Shown: positions 25,901 to 36,594 of the stretch, in pieces
How positions within the stretch are numbered: the stretch's first letter is position 1
How the letters are laid out: the number at the start of each line of letters is the position of its first letter
NCBI GenBank assembly: GCA_008638375.1
Contig: CM018031.1
Location: 2,331,001 to 2,395,000, forward strand
Length of the DNA: 64,000 nucleotides
From: Nyssa sinensis
Taxonomy: Eukaryota; Streptophyta; Magnoliopsida; Cornales; Nyssaceae
Reading direction: 5' to 3'
Notes under the pieces: model-generated
Seen by the model: the letters and a program-made list of their open reading frames with translations, nothing else
The model's database searches: none
What the model was told of the DNA's origin: nothing
Made by a program: the position numbers and the translations under genes

Positions 25901-28900
25901 GTCACTATCGCTAATGGGACTAAAGCTTTTGTTAAAGGAATTAGTAGTGTTTGTACTTTTGATCTCACTTTTTTATTTGTTTTATACATACCACAATTTC
26001 ATTTCAATTTGCTGTCTATTCGTAAACTTATCCAGTCCTTCAACTGTTTAGTGACCTTCTATCACTCTTATTGTGAATTCCAGGATCTAAAGACGAAAAT
26101 GATGATTGATGGGGGAAATGAGAAGAATGGACTTTATTATCTTTAGTCATCTAGTCAGTCGACTTTTTTTGCTCTAAATTCTGTTGTTTCTCCTTACCAA
26201 TGGCACTATCGCCTTGGACACCCATTTTTTGCAAATCGTTGTCACTCCGTTCCTACTTTATCTAATTTTTCTAGTTTTAATTGTGAAACATGTGAACTTA
26301 GTAAGCATCATAGAGTTTCGTTTTCTCTACGTGTTAACCCCCTTTGTTTCCAATCTTTTGCACTAGTAGTTCATTATGATATTTGGGGACCATCTCGGAC
26401 TACCGGTTTATGTGGTTCTCGACATTTTGTTACTTTTATTGATGATCATTCTTGTTTGATATGGGTATAAGTGCTTAAAAATTGTTCTCAATTGTTTAAT
26501 GTTTTTCAATCCTTTTATGCTAAAATTTCTAATCAATTCAATGCAAAATTATTAGTTTTTTAAACTGATAATGCTTAAGAGTATAAAGACAATCATTTCG
26601 AACAATTTCTCGAGTCCAAAGGCATTATACACCAAACATTTTGTGTCTCCACCCCCTAACAAAATGGGATTGCTGAAAGAAAGAACAGTCCTATCCTTGT
26701 TATAGTTCGTGCCCTTATGATTCAGATGCATGTTTCCAAGTGTTTTTGGGGGGATGTTGTCCTTAGAGCTATGTATCTTTTAAATAGGACGCCTGCTCGC
26801 ATTTTACAAGAAAAATCGCCTTTTAATATCATGTTTCCTGATAAAATACCTTTTTTCATTTCTCTCAAAGTTTTTGGATGTGTTTCGTTTGGGCATAACT
26901 TGCAGCCTGGTCGTGACAAACTTGACCCTCATGCTCATAAATACATATTTCTTGGTTATTCACGCACACAAAAAGGTTACAGGTGTTACAGTCCTATCTT
27001 ACTTAAGCATTTTGTTAGTGCCGATGTCACTTTCATTGAAACTGTTCCCTATTATTCTCCAGAAGGAAGTCAATTACAGGCACCATTATTTCCTGACCTT
27101 GTTTTACCTACTAGTGTTCTTACTTGTCCCTCTTATTTCTCAGGTGTATGTTTGTCGTCATCAGGCTGCAGCTCCAATCACTCCTATTGAACCTTCTCTC
27201 TCACATCCTCCACCTATCTCGTCGTTTGCCGATCCATTTCATTCTTCTGACTCTGATCTTGATCTGTCCATTGTAGTCGTAAAGCTACACGTACGTGCAC
27301 TGTGCATCTGATCTCTAACTTTGTCTCTTATGATCATTTATCATCTTCTTTTCAAGCTTTCTCTCTGTCCCTGTTAACTCTCATTGTTCTTAAATCCTAC
27401 AAGGAAGTTCTTTCCCACCCTTGTTGGAAGACTATAATGGAAGAGGAAATATATGCTTTGGAATTAAATCGTACTTGGGCTATTGTTCCTAAAGCTACTG
27501 GTGCTAAAATTGTTGGCTGTTGTTGGGTCTTCACAATCAAGCAGAATCCTGATGGTACTGTTGATCAGTTGAAGGGTCGCCTTGTGGCCGAAGGTTTTAC
27601 CCAAACCTATGGCATTGATTACACCGAGACTTTCTCTCTTGTTACCAAATTGAATTTTGTTCGGGTTATCATATCTCTTGTTGCGAATCTCGATTGGCCT
27701 CTTTATCAGCTCGATGTCAAATGCGTTCCTACATGGTGATCTTGGCTGAGACTGTGTATATGGCTCAACGACCTAGTTTTGAGTCCAAGGGGGAGTATGT
27801 TTGTCATCTTTAGAAATCTATTTATGGACTCAAACAGTCTCCCCGAGCTTTGTTTGATAAATTCAGTAAGGCAGTAGTTTCTTACGGTATGACTCGGTGC
27901 CAAGCTGATCACTCAATATTCTTTAAGAAGATGCAAAGAGGTATCGTGATTCTAGTTGTCTACGTAGATGATATTGTGATCACCGGCAGTGATAAGGCAG
28001 GTGTCCAAACATTGATTCGCCATCCTAGTTCCATCTTTCTCACCAAAGATCTTGGAAACCTCCATTCTTTCCTTGGTATTGAGGTCGCAAGATCAAAAGC
28101 GGGGATCGGTTTGTCTCAGAGGAAGCACACTCTTGATATTTTGAAAGAGACAGGTTATCTTGGCTCTAAACCTGTAGCTTACGCCCATGGAGACCAATCT
28201 AAAGCTGATGCCATATGAGGGTGATTTGGTTGAGGATTCAGAGATGTATCGAAGATTCATGGGTAAGCTCATTTACTTAACCATTACTCGACCTGCCATC
28301 TTTTATGCAATTAGTGTTGTGAGTTAGTTTATGACTAGTCATCGAGTTTCTCATATGGATGCAGTTACTCATATCTTGAAGTATCTTGAGAATGCCTCAG
28401 GACGTTGTCTTCTTTATCAATCATCTGGACATCTTCGAATTGAGGGATATACTAATGCTGATTGAGTAGGATCACCTTCAGATCACAAATCTACCATTGG
28501 TTATTGTACTTTCTTAGGGGGAAATCTCGTGATTTGGAAAGTATCGAGTAATGGCACTATACTACTTGTGAGTTGACTTGGTTAAGAACATTTGTGCAAG
28601 AATTTGATGTTTCAGGACGTGGTCCAACACCTTTCCACTGTGACAATCAAGCAACGATTCATATTGCCAACAATTCAGTCTTTAATGAGCAGACTAAACA
28701 TATTGAAGTTGATTGTCATTTTATTCAATCTAAAGTAGAGTTCAAGAAAATTATCACTCTATTTGTTCCTTTTAGTAGTCAACTTATCAACATCTTCACC
28801 AAAGCTTTACCAAAGACTGTTATCGACTCTATTTGTAGCAAGTTGAAAGTTATAGATATATACTCTCCAGCTTGAGAGAGAGTGTTGTAAATATTGACTT

Positions 28901-30945
28901 AATCTGTAGCTTAATTTAGGAATTAGATTGATTGATTAATTGATTGTGGGAATTAATTTAGGATAGTTTCCTTATTTACTTGTAAGTTGTGACTATAAAT
29001 ATTAACCTCTTAGAAAGAAGAATATATCTTTTTCATTTTCTAAAATACTTTCGACACATCACATGGCCAAAACCAGTTAGGATCGATCCACCACCAAAAT
29101 AAGACCAGTCCTAGTTTGGATCGGTCCATTACTTCAGTTGTTGTACCATGCTTCAACATCTTGTATCTTTAATACCAATTTCCAATTCTTGACCATTTTC
29201 ATTCTAAAACCACTCTTTTTAACCTAGAAGAATTCCTCATGAAATTCCTAAACATTTTAAACAAAATCCCGACATTTTGAAAAAATATATTGAGAAAAAA
29301 ACAAGCAAAAACAAATTTTTCAATAAAAACCAAAACACTTGAAAAATCACTTTTTTTAATGTCCAAATCAGTTCTAATCAAACTAAAAAATTTCTTAGTC
29401 CAAAAACTAAGTTAGCATTTTGGAAACATATTTTGAAAATATTTTTGCACCCAAGAATGCTTTTTGTGTTTTTCAAAAATATTTTCACAAAGTAATTTTA
29501 GGAAAAACACTTTGTAAAAATTATGCAGCAAATCCAAAAAAACACTAATTGGACTCAAGTATACTCTAAGTGCCTAAACCACCTAATAACCAAGATAATT
29601 AGGTCTTTAAGTCACTTACCTTCCCTAAGCAAGAGATGAAGCTTGAAGATGTGGTGGCGGCCATCAACAGACATCTTCAGTCTTAAATTGGTGAGGACCC
29701 GGGACGAACACAGTGAATCAAAGTCAACTTTGGACACTTGGAAATTACAAAATTTTTTGAAACAGAATATGCCAACACACACACAACATTGACCTAACAA
29801 GTTCCATGAACCTATCAAAGAGTTTGAAAGTTATTTCCTTCGGTTTTTCCACACTCAAATGGTTCTTGATTTTTTTTTAATCTTCTCTTCAGTTATTTAT
29901 TCTAAATTCTTGCTGATTTTGTCTTTGCTATTTTGTTTGACCATAATTGAGAACAGATTTATATTATTCCAAGCAGCTCTCTCTGTGAATCTTTCAGTGC
30001 AGTCAATTGCAACAATTTTGATCAAAGCTTTTTCATGTGTTTTCTAGCCAGGTCAGCATATCTGATATCGACACGAAGACCCTAAAGTTTCTAGTTGCTA
30101 TTATTCATAACTACAGAAATTCTGTGGACAACTTGATGAAGGATCATTATCGTAAGCTTCTGAGTGAGACTTTAGGGATAATCTCAAATATGAAGCATCT
30201 ATATGCATCTGATGAAATGGAAGAAGTCATTCTGGAGCTTCAAAACCTTTTTATCTCTGGGCCAGCAGTCTCAGATACTCAATTGTATCAGTGCAAACCA
30301 AATCTAGCTCTTTTCATGGCTGGCCTTGGTCACATTGAATTGGCAGAAAGTGATAGTAGTGCAAGGAGCTCGGCTGTATGGGAGTTGTATCACATGTTAT
30401 TGAGAGAGCAGCACTGGGCATTTGTTCATTTGGCAATCACAGCATTTGGATATTTTGCTGCCCGTACTTCTTGTAATCAGCTGTGGAGATTTGTACCACA
30501 AAATGCAGCTCTTTCATTTGATTTAGATACAGGGAATGAGGCAAACGAGGAGAGATTTATGTCCGAGTTGAAGGCATTTCTTGAGAAAGACATGGCTCTT
30601 CTTACAATGGTCCCCAGGTCTGATCAGCTTCAGTTGCTTGTGAAGGAAGGTCTGATGCTAAAAGAAATGATACAAAAATTTACAAATATTGAACCGGAGG
30701 TTATGCAATGTGAAACCATGGAGATCGATGACGAAAACCAAGCCAAGAAGAAAAGGAAACTTCCAGATGGAATTAGTCAAGGAGTGGAATTGCTGCAGAG
30801 TGGTTTGAAAGTTATTGGTGATGGTCTTTCCCAGTGGCAGGAAAATCATTTAGAGTCCGGTGAACTTCATGACAAGTTTTTGACTCACTTTTCTCACCTT
30901 GAAGACGTGATTGCTAATTTAGTGGGCCTGGCTGGTAGTGGATAA
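10965..30945 (+). CDS. FLIP: Large seven-exon gene, FLIP / C1orf112-like (DUF4487) recombination regulator
   Basis: Exons 10965-11027, 14042-14134, 15736-15870, 16000-16089, 18073-18222, 22493-24072 and 30048-30945 join with GT-AG sites and compatible phases (phase 2 at the last junction, 0 elsewhere) into 1002 codons plus stop. The protein is largely helical, with a Trp-Cys-Phe motif at about residues 563-565, a basic KKKRK nuclear-localisation candidate at 937-941 and a conserved-looking C-terminal block (LWRFVPQNAALSFD). Length, helical make-up and the WCF motif match the plant FIDGETIN-LIKE-1 interacting protein, homologue of human C1orf112/FIRRM, which with the FIGL1 ATPase limits RAD51/DMC1 strand invasion and crossovers. 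The family call rests on recall rather than alignment. Introns 1, 2, 5 and 6 hold transposons, yet no exon is interrupted. 'Holliday junction resolvase' labels sometimes seen on such proteins are not supported here. Confidence 0.72.
11636..11770 (-). repeat. tRNA-derived SINE-like remnant in intron 1
   Basis: Read on the minus strand, the segment contains GGGTTCAAGTCCC, a good match to the RNA polymerase III B box, in a tRNA-like setting. The A box is poor and no target duplication is visible, so this is an old SINE or tRNA relic. Confidence 0.4.
12818..13233. mobile_element. hAT-type MITE, 416 bp, in intron 1 of the FLIP-like gene
   Basis: The ends CAGGGATGGGGCTAG and (inverted) CAGGGACGAGGCCAG form imperfect 15-bp inverted repeats. 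The exact 8-bp direct repeat GTTCCACT flanks them at 12810-12817 and 13234-13241. CAGGG ends plus an 8-bp target duplication are diagnostic of the hAT superfamily. The interior has a 12-base G run and no coding capacity. Confidence 0.85.
13300..13775. repeat. Probable fold-back element in intron 1
   Basis: A block rich in GACACGGACAC-like words at about 13330-13400 is mirrored in the opposite sense at about 13675-13745 (GTGTCTGGGACATGTCTGTG, GTGTCCGTGTACGATG). AT-rich sequence lies between. The boundaries and target duplication are not clear. Confidence 0.35.
14711..14950 (-). mobile_element. Copia-type LTR with 3' remnant in intron 2
   Basis: The 240-bp segment reads TG...CA; on the minus strand it begins TGTTAGAGTTTGGGTTAGG and ends in ...TTACTGTCA. 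Just outside its minus-strand 5' edge, at 14951-14965, lies a purine-rich tract (GGATGAGGGTGGAGA on the minus strand), as expected upstream of a 3' LTR. Degenerate sequence to about 15540 may be the internal part of this element. No second LTR was found. Confidence 0.6.
15545..15710. repeat. Transposon end remnant in intron 2
   Basis: GTGGCGGATCTAGACC followed by AGGGGGCAAAAATATAG resembles the terminal sequence of common degenerate plant DNA transposons. A short duplicated phrase (GGTCTTTTATGAAAACA, about 15608 and 15639) is present. No complete element can be bounded. Confidence 0.3.
18400..19380. other. Intron 5 sequence of unknown origin
   Basis: No exon-like or family-like frame was recognised here. 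The block at 18420-18850 has a base composition unlike the rest of the intron and may be an old retroelement fragment, but no domain supports that. Confidence 0.3.
19386..21673 (-). mobile_element. Internally deleted Ty1/copia retrotransposon in intron 5
   Basis: LTR-like direct repeats lie at 19386-19555 and about 21498-21673. On the minus strand a GAGGGGCAGAG polypurine tract abuts the left copy. Between them, minus-strand pieces read in the order expected of copia: a gag start near 21490 (MVKRVNQDPNLSD), reverse transcriptase with ARLVAKGF near 20550 and YVDDM near 20275, an LYGLKQAP motif near 20420, and the RNase H tail (SDVDQAGS, SWKSKKAVEAE, TKCMKIDYHF) between about 20030 and 19700. 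Stop codons and frame breaks are many. Protease and integrase are missing, and the length (2.3 kb) is about half that of a full element. No clean 5-bp target duplication was found. Confidence 0.75.
24300..25240. other. Old repetitive sequence hosting the second copia insertion (intron 6)
   Basis: The sequence here and just after the copia (29057-29830) shares phrases such as GGTTTGGATCGATC and GGATCGGTCC, suggesting one older repeat split by the copia insertion. It has no recognisable domain. Confidence 0.35.
25247..29056 (+). mobile_element. Ty1/copia retrotransposon with both LTRs, decayed, in intron 6
   Basis: LTRs at 25247-25441 (195 bp) and 28883-29056 (174 bp) both begin TGTTGT and end in ACA; the length difference is a TTGATTGA-type repeat. 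CATCA flanks the element exactly at 25242-25246 and 29057-29061, the 5-bp target duplication. The primer binding site TGGTATCAGAGC at 25442 matches initiator tRNA-Met, the plant copia standard. Internal order is aspartic protease (LDSGASNHM, about 25820), integrase, reverse transcriptase (YVDD at 27961-27972), RNase H, which is the copia order. Only about 100 bases of gag survive, and at 3.8 kb the element is short of the roughly 5 kb usual for copia. Confidence 0.93.
25680..28875 (+). pseudogene. Degenerate copia gag-pol polyprotein
   Basis: The frame opens with an ATG at 25680 but loses most of gag, going directly into a protease segment (25787-26146, motif DSGA). Integrase is recognisable from the zinc-finger-like HYRLGHP and CETCELSKHHR region near 26200-26320 through the catalytic core to about 27060, but carries stop codons. 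Reverse transcriptase spans about 27400-28220 with a frame change near 27740, and RNase H covers about 28400-28875, ending next to a GAGAGAGAG polypurine tract at the 3' LTR. At least five in-frame stops or frameshifts mean no functional polyprotein can be made. Confidence 0.88.
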
Positions 30946-32880
30946 GTTGCTGCTTTCAGCCCCATGGTAAAGAACTTTTAGAGGTGCCTGATAACCGAAT
31001 GCAGTGAAGTTGTATAGTGCCTGGAGGAATGACTGTATTACTAGATCGAGTGCCAAGGAGGTATGAGTATTACCTTTCATTCGTCTATATCTTAGATGTA
31101 TATTTCTGGTTTCCATAAAAAAGTAATGCGGCTTAAAGGTGTTTTGATAACTGACATAGTGTCTCGTACTGTTTTGTATTTCAAAGTACAGGTTGATCCT
31201 ATAAAATGTAGCATCACCACAATACCTTAGATGACTCTAATGACATTGAAATGAACATAAAAGATTTACCGAGATTAACTGTAGGGAAGAACTATGAGTT
31301 GGTTAAAAAAATTGGAAAGCAACAATGATTTCATACTAGCTATTTAAAAACAAGGACTGCTTCAGTTTCCATGGCCATCTGAACAGCATTTAGGGTGAAT
31401 GACTTCTTTCTGTGGCCGCTAAAGTGATTACTGATGGCCTATTTCAGAATCTCTCTTTTGAAAGTGTAGTCAAAATTTGAAGAATTTTAGCAAGTGATGC
31501 CATGGCAACTTCTTGCCTGAGCAGTTCCATGCCTCATATACCATTATGAAAGTATGATATCTTATTGTGAATATTTTTGACTGACTGCCCTGGAAGCAGA
31601 TGGTACCCTTTCTTTCTTTTCTTATTATTGCTCATTTTTAACTTGCATATTTAATAATTTAAGTTCAGAAAAAAGTAGTTTAGAAGTATGAAATATGAGA
31701 CTTCCTTTGCTGAAAATGTTTACCTATGATGTTGAGAAAAAGTTTCACCGTTTCAGTTCAATATTTTGGAAGAATTTATATAATTACTTATCATTACTCG
31801 ATCTGAAGAGCATGGTGATTTTTGGTTTCTGTTATTGTTACAGTTCTAAAATCACTCCAGAGACTTTGGCATGCACAATGCATATGCACATGCATCTTAT
31901 CTTCTGATTTTGATACCATGTAGAAAAATTAACTATACCGTTGATCATTTTCTAATTAATCTTTAATAAGTTAATAACATATAATATATAATAATTTTTT
32001 AAGAAACTAACTGGATTTATGGTTGATAATTAATATTTTTATTATATGATAATTAATACTTTTTTCAAAAAAATCTTTTGTAATATTAATTATTATAGAT
32101 TTAAAATAGTTATATACTTATGTATGTGCATGCGTGTGTGTGTGTGTGTATATATAGTCTATTTATGATATGTTTTGATAATTATATTTATAAATTTTAC
32201 TTTAATTACAGGCAAAAGTCTTATAATTGAGGTAAATTATAATATGAGTAAGTGTAGAAACATAATTTGTTTAATTTAAAAGGATATTAGAAATTTTTGT
32301 ATACTTTAAAATGAACAATTTATTTGTGTTTTTTTTTTACATGAAAATATTCAAATATCATTGAAAAATTGTATATAAGGTCTTTCTTTATGTTGAAATT
32401 CAAATATACTTATGAAATAATTTTTACTAATAAAAATATAAGAAAATTTAATTATTAATAATTTTAATAATTTTTTTTATCTCTCATATTTATTAATTAC
32501 AAAAGGGTTGATTGTACTGGAAGTTTATAGCACTAGAAAGAAAAAGATTAAAATAAAAGAGAGAGAAACAATGATGAAAAACATTAAAAAAGAAAGAGAA
32601 ATGTTATGTTTTTTAAATTTGTATCTCAAATAATGTGGTATTGATATGAAAGAATTACATTAATTATATGATTTCAAGTATTGTCAATAATTTAGTATCA
32701 TGTTAATGTCACATTATTGGGATAGAAATTTAAGATATAATTTTAGGAAATATAGCATTGCTCAAAAAAAGAAGAAAAAGAAATAAAGCAAATCAATTTT
32801 TCTTTGACGTGTGGAAAAAACATTAATATGGTCCTCCGTGATGATTGAAAGCCTCATTGGCACTTGTTCAAGATTTATAA
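30946..32880. other. 3' flank of the FLIP-like gene and AT-rich intergenic DNA
   Basis: The first 200 bases are the likely 3' UTR. No gene follows. A TG/TA microsatellite lies near 32133-32155. The 31695-31907 frame has no family features. Confidence 0.45.
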
Positions 32881-33365
32881 ATTGAATTAATTAAGTTGAT
32901 GCTTTTTGGTAGCGAAATAAATGTTTTCCTCTTCCAATACTTTGATTTTGGGAAGTGCTATATACACTACTTGCCCAATGTTCAATTGCACTCAAAATTA
33001 TCCTTACATTTAAAAAACCTAACTTCTTGTTAAGGTCATTTTGAACTTTCATGTATAATCGAAGAACACTATTTTACCATTCAGGAGTTGCTTTCGTATT
33101 TTGTATTTGCAAAAGTTGTTCTACTTATCGAACTTTTAAAATTACTTTTCTGTTGATTATGTCTTTTACATAATAAATTGCATAACAACTAGAGTAATGT
33201 TAAATATAATTAATTATTTTTATTCTTAATAACAAGACACTGTGACCTACTATAATAGATATATGTGAATAGGGATAGAGACAGAGATTAGTTTTGAGGA
33301 AACAAATTTTGCTTTTAATGTTATAATCATAAATTTTAAAATTAAATAGATATAAAAATTCCCAC

Positions 33366-33520
33366 TATGATAGCTTAGTAGTAAAGAATGGACCTAGATG
33401 AGCTATAAATCCAGACATCACGGATTTGACTCCTAGCTGGGCCACTTTGCGATGTCATAAAAAATTAGATATAAAATTTTAATGTTAATTGATAATATTT
33501 TGAATAAGTAAATAAATGTA
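33366..33520 (+). repeat. tRNA-derived SINE-like segment replacing the 5' end of an S1 pseudogene
   Basis: GATAGCTTAGTAGTAAAG resembles an RNA polymerase III A box and GGATTTGACTCC a B box about 55 bases later, the arrangement of a tRNA-derived SINE. It lies directly before the S1 homology at 33521, where the duplicate at 37077-37134 encodes the signal peptide. Confidence 0.5.
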
Positions 33521-33930
33521 TTCAGGTAGAGTCATTCACCATAGCTCAAGTTAAAGTGATGATTCTTAACGACATGGGAGAGAACAGGACACTTGACTGT
33601 CCATTGCCAATCAGAAGATGGAGATAGAGACCTTTCTACACAAATTCTCCCAATGGGAGCCACTTTCAGTTGGACTGTTGATATTGCTCTTAAAATAACT
33701 GCCTCATATATACTACTGTGACATGAGTTCTCGGACTTTGAAGGGGCGATTTGACATCTTTGAAACCGATAGAGATTGGGGTAGGTGCCCTAATGATGTG
33801 TGTTATTGGCGTGTGGGTCTTGATGGATTATATCTTTACATCAAGGAAAAGAATGAACCTGTATCAGCAGTGGTGCAGTATCACTGGCCGTACTGATTGT
33901 TGTTGTGGTACTGGTAAAGTCATGCCACGA
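33521..33930 (+). pseudogene. S1-family self-incompatibility homologue, truncated and frameshifted (copy A)
   Basis: Clear homology to the plant S1 (SPH) family: LPMGATFSWTVDI, YCDMSS, FDIFET, CYWRV and DGLYLYIKEKN are readable in pieces. Compared with the duplicate at 37077-37466, it lacks the signal peptide and start codon, has one extra base near 33588 (GACACTTGACTG) and a 4-base TATA insertion near 33710 that shifts the frame. On the other hand, it keeps a longer C-terminal end (to a TGA near 33896), and the codon that is a stop in copy B is GAA here. The damage is therefore independent in the two copies. No product is expected. Confidence 0.85.
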
Positions 33931-34553
33931 TGTTGAGTGTTGAGAAATAAGACGATGAATACTCTTTTCTCTTCTTTTACTTTTGACTGAATAGAGTTTT
34001 GTTTGATTTTTTTTCCCTTTTCCTTTATTGTTTAGGCTATGTTTGATTCAACTTATAAATTGTATTTAATGATTTTTTAAAATTTTAAATAAATATATTT
34101 TTTAATTTGTTAGGTATTTAATTTGACTTATTAAAATGTATTTATTGATTCGTACTTATCCCAAAACGATTTTTTTAAAAAAATAGTCTCATTAAAACTT
34201 TTTTAAAAAGTAACCTAGGGTCATTTATTAATAATTGATTCAAGCACTACAATATTATTTAAACTACTTGTCAAATATATTCATTCAAACACTAAATAAT
34301 TTAACTCAAATAACATTTTTTCACAACTACTTATTCAAATTGTAACTTAATTTAAATTATACTTTTTCTTAACTCATCTAAACGAGTACTTAGTATGATT
34401 ACTGAATGAGTGGAGGAAACTGTGAATCACTAACTTATCCATTGAATTTTGGGTAAAGATATGTGGAGCTTTATCTTCCCTTCGTTTACATTTAGTCGCA
34501 TAATGCCTGCAACTGTTCCAAAGGTTTTTTTTGAGATGAGGTATTGTCGGTTT

Positions 34554-34591
34554 AGGAAGGAAGGAAGGAAGGAAGGAAGGAAGGAAGGAAG
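34554..34591. repeat. (GGAA)n microsatellite
   Basis: About nine AGGA/GGAA tetranucleotide units run in tandem, giving a stretch of repeated Ser-Phe-Leu-Pro codons on the minus strand that is not a gene. Confidence 0.9.
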
Positions 34592-35149
34592 ATATAAAAG
34601 TTGACCCATATTTGCTTGGTGTGGTGTTTACGGAAAAAGAAAAATAGAAGGCTTTTTGGGACAAGAACAAACTCACTTTTGTTTATGGAAGGCTTTTCGT
34701 GAAATATGAGATATTTGTGGCACATATGATATTTCTATCTCATATTAGTTGGGCGAGAGTAATTTAATTGGTATAATAGATATCAACAATCTTATTTATA
34801 ATAATATGGCTTAATCATTTTGGATTATGTGATTAGGTCTTTTTTTTTCTTCCAAGTTATTACATTAACAGACTTTGAGGATTAGTATAAGAGTCAGATC
34901 TTAGAGTCAACTTAGTTGGGATCGATTTGGACTGATCTCTCGAAAATGCATGATCCTAAGGGGGAGGGAGAGAACGCGATACTCCTATCCCACATTAATT
35001 TGGTGAGAGTAGTTTGATTGCTATATAAAATATTACAAGTTTTGTTATTAATAACTTGGCTTACGGATTTTTGGTCATGTAATTAGATTCATTTTTCAAG
35101 TTATTAGGTTAACAGACTTACGTATTGACTTTTTTGGCATAAAGACATA

Positions 35150-35465
35150 ATATGAAAGGGATAGACTGAATTTCTCTAGTATGGACGGGGATCTTCTTCG
35201 GTATATTAGAGAAGTCCAGTCCATCTTTTCTCTCACATGAGATGAGGTCCACAATTGGACCCACCTCGGTAAGACCCACTCTCATGTGAGAGAGGGATGG
35301 ACTGCACTATTCTTGATGGATTGGGATTTTCTCTAGGGCACTACAGAGTTCTAGTCTATCCCTTTTCTCACATGAGATGGGGATTATAGTCACTCAATTC
35401 TTATGTGAGAAAATGATGGGTTGGACCTCTTCAGTGCACTGAAGAGGATCCAGATCCCTTTTTGA
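35150..35465. repeat. Fold-back repeat with nested palindromes
   Basis: CTCTCACATGAGATG and CTCTCATGTGAGAGAG are inverted, and a second diverged pair (TTCTCACATGAGATGG against TTCTTATGTGAGAAAATG) follows. The outer ends both carry AGGGAT, so the block reads as a palindromic MITE-like element, about 315 bp. ATATGA occurs just outside both ends and could be the target duplication. Confidence 0.5.
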
Positions 35466-35517
35466 TATGATTTATAAGGAAATAAATGTTTTACTCTTCC
35501 TGTACTTTAATTTTGAG

Positions 35518-36203
35518 CAATGTTTTAAAACCCGAACCGGACCGGTCGGTTCAACCGGTTGAACCGTCGACCGGTCCACAAAACGGTCCGGTTGACCCGG
35601 TATTGGGTCAACCGGTTCTTGGTTGCAATTTTTTTTTGTTGGTATATTCAAAATCTCAAATTTCATGCTATTTTTTGGCTAAATTCAGTTGGTCTTTAGC
35701 TGAATTGATTTTGGATTGTATTTAAAATTTTAAACCCTTGAAGTTTGAAACTCCAGTATTATATATTTATATCATGTGGTATTTTATTTTATTTTATGCA
35801 TGATTATTAGTGTTTGTATCTTCTTCTTTTTCATGTAGTTGAAGACTAAATGATTAGATTATGCTTGGATTGAATGTTAAAATAATTTTGTTATAGTCCT
35901 TGCGATGATGGAAGAATGGCAATGAAGTTTCAACTTTCAACATTGTAATAAGGTATGTCTAGTATACTTTTATCATTTTTTCTTGAAGTTTTACATATTA
36001 AGAAAATTCATATTTTGTAAATTTTTTTTATATAATTTTTAGTAATTTTTGTATAATTTTTTAAATTTAAAATATCAATAATATGTATTATTAAATTTAT
36101 TAATTTCGTAATTATGACATCACGGTTTGATTCCGGTTGAACCGATAACCCATAAGCCGGATATTTTTTCGGTTCGATGAACGCGTTGGGTTTGAAAACA
36201 TTG
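35518..36203. mobile_element. hAT-type non-autonomous transposon, 686 bp
   Basis: Inverted ends CAATGTTTTAAAACCC and (inverted) CAATGTTTTCAAACCC match at 15 of 16 bases. The exact 8-bp repeat ATTTTGAG flanks them at 35510-35517 and 36204-36211. The subterminal regions are full of GGTTCAACCGG and ACCGGTC palindromes. There is no transposase frame. The paralogous position in duplication copy A (near 32950) reads ATTTTGGGAAGTGC without the element, an empty site that supports the boundaries. Confidence 0.88.
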
Positions 36204-36594
36204 ATTTTGAGAGGTGCTATGTACACTCCTCTAATGTATTAATAAAATTACAAAATCATCCTTGCATTTAAAAAACCTAACCTCTTGTTAAGTTTAATTC
36301 TGAACTTTCATATATAATCGTAGAGCACCATTTACTATCTAGCAGGTGCTTTTGTATTTATATTACTGAAATTTTAAAATTATTTTTGTGTTGATTTTTC
36401 TTTTTGATTTTGTGCTTCAAATGGTCAAAGCATACATAATAAATTTCATAACAACTAAAGTAATGCTAAATAATATGAATTTTTTTTTTCACTCCATTTT
36501 TTTTTATTTCTAGTAACAAGACAGTAAAATTTACTATAATAAATACATGTGTGCAGGAACGAAACCAATAATTTAGTTTAGAGAAGACAAATTT

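Larger units (their letters stand above)
32897..35120. repeat. Segmental duplication, copy A
   Basis: This block is collinear with 35460-37950: a shared opening (AAATGTTTTCCTCTTCC against AAATGTTTTACTCTTCC), a shared middle (CATTTAAAAAACCTAAC), an S1-family gene, and a shared tail (TGAATGAGTGGAGGAAAC; ATTTTTGGTCATGT). Copy A lacks the hAT insertion of copy B and carries a SINE-like segment where copy B has the signal-peptide coding region. Confidence 0.75.
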
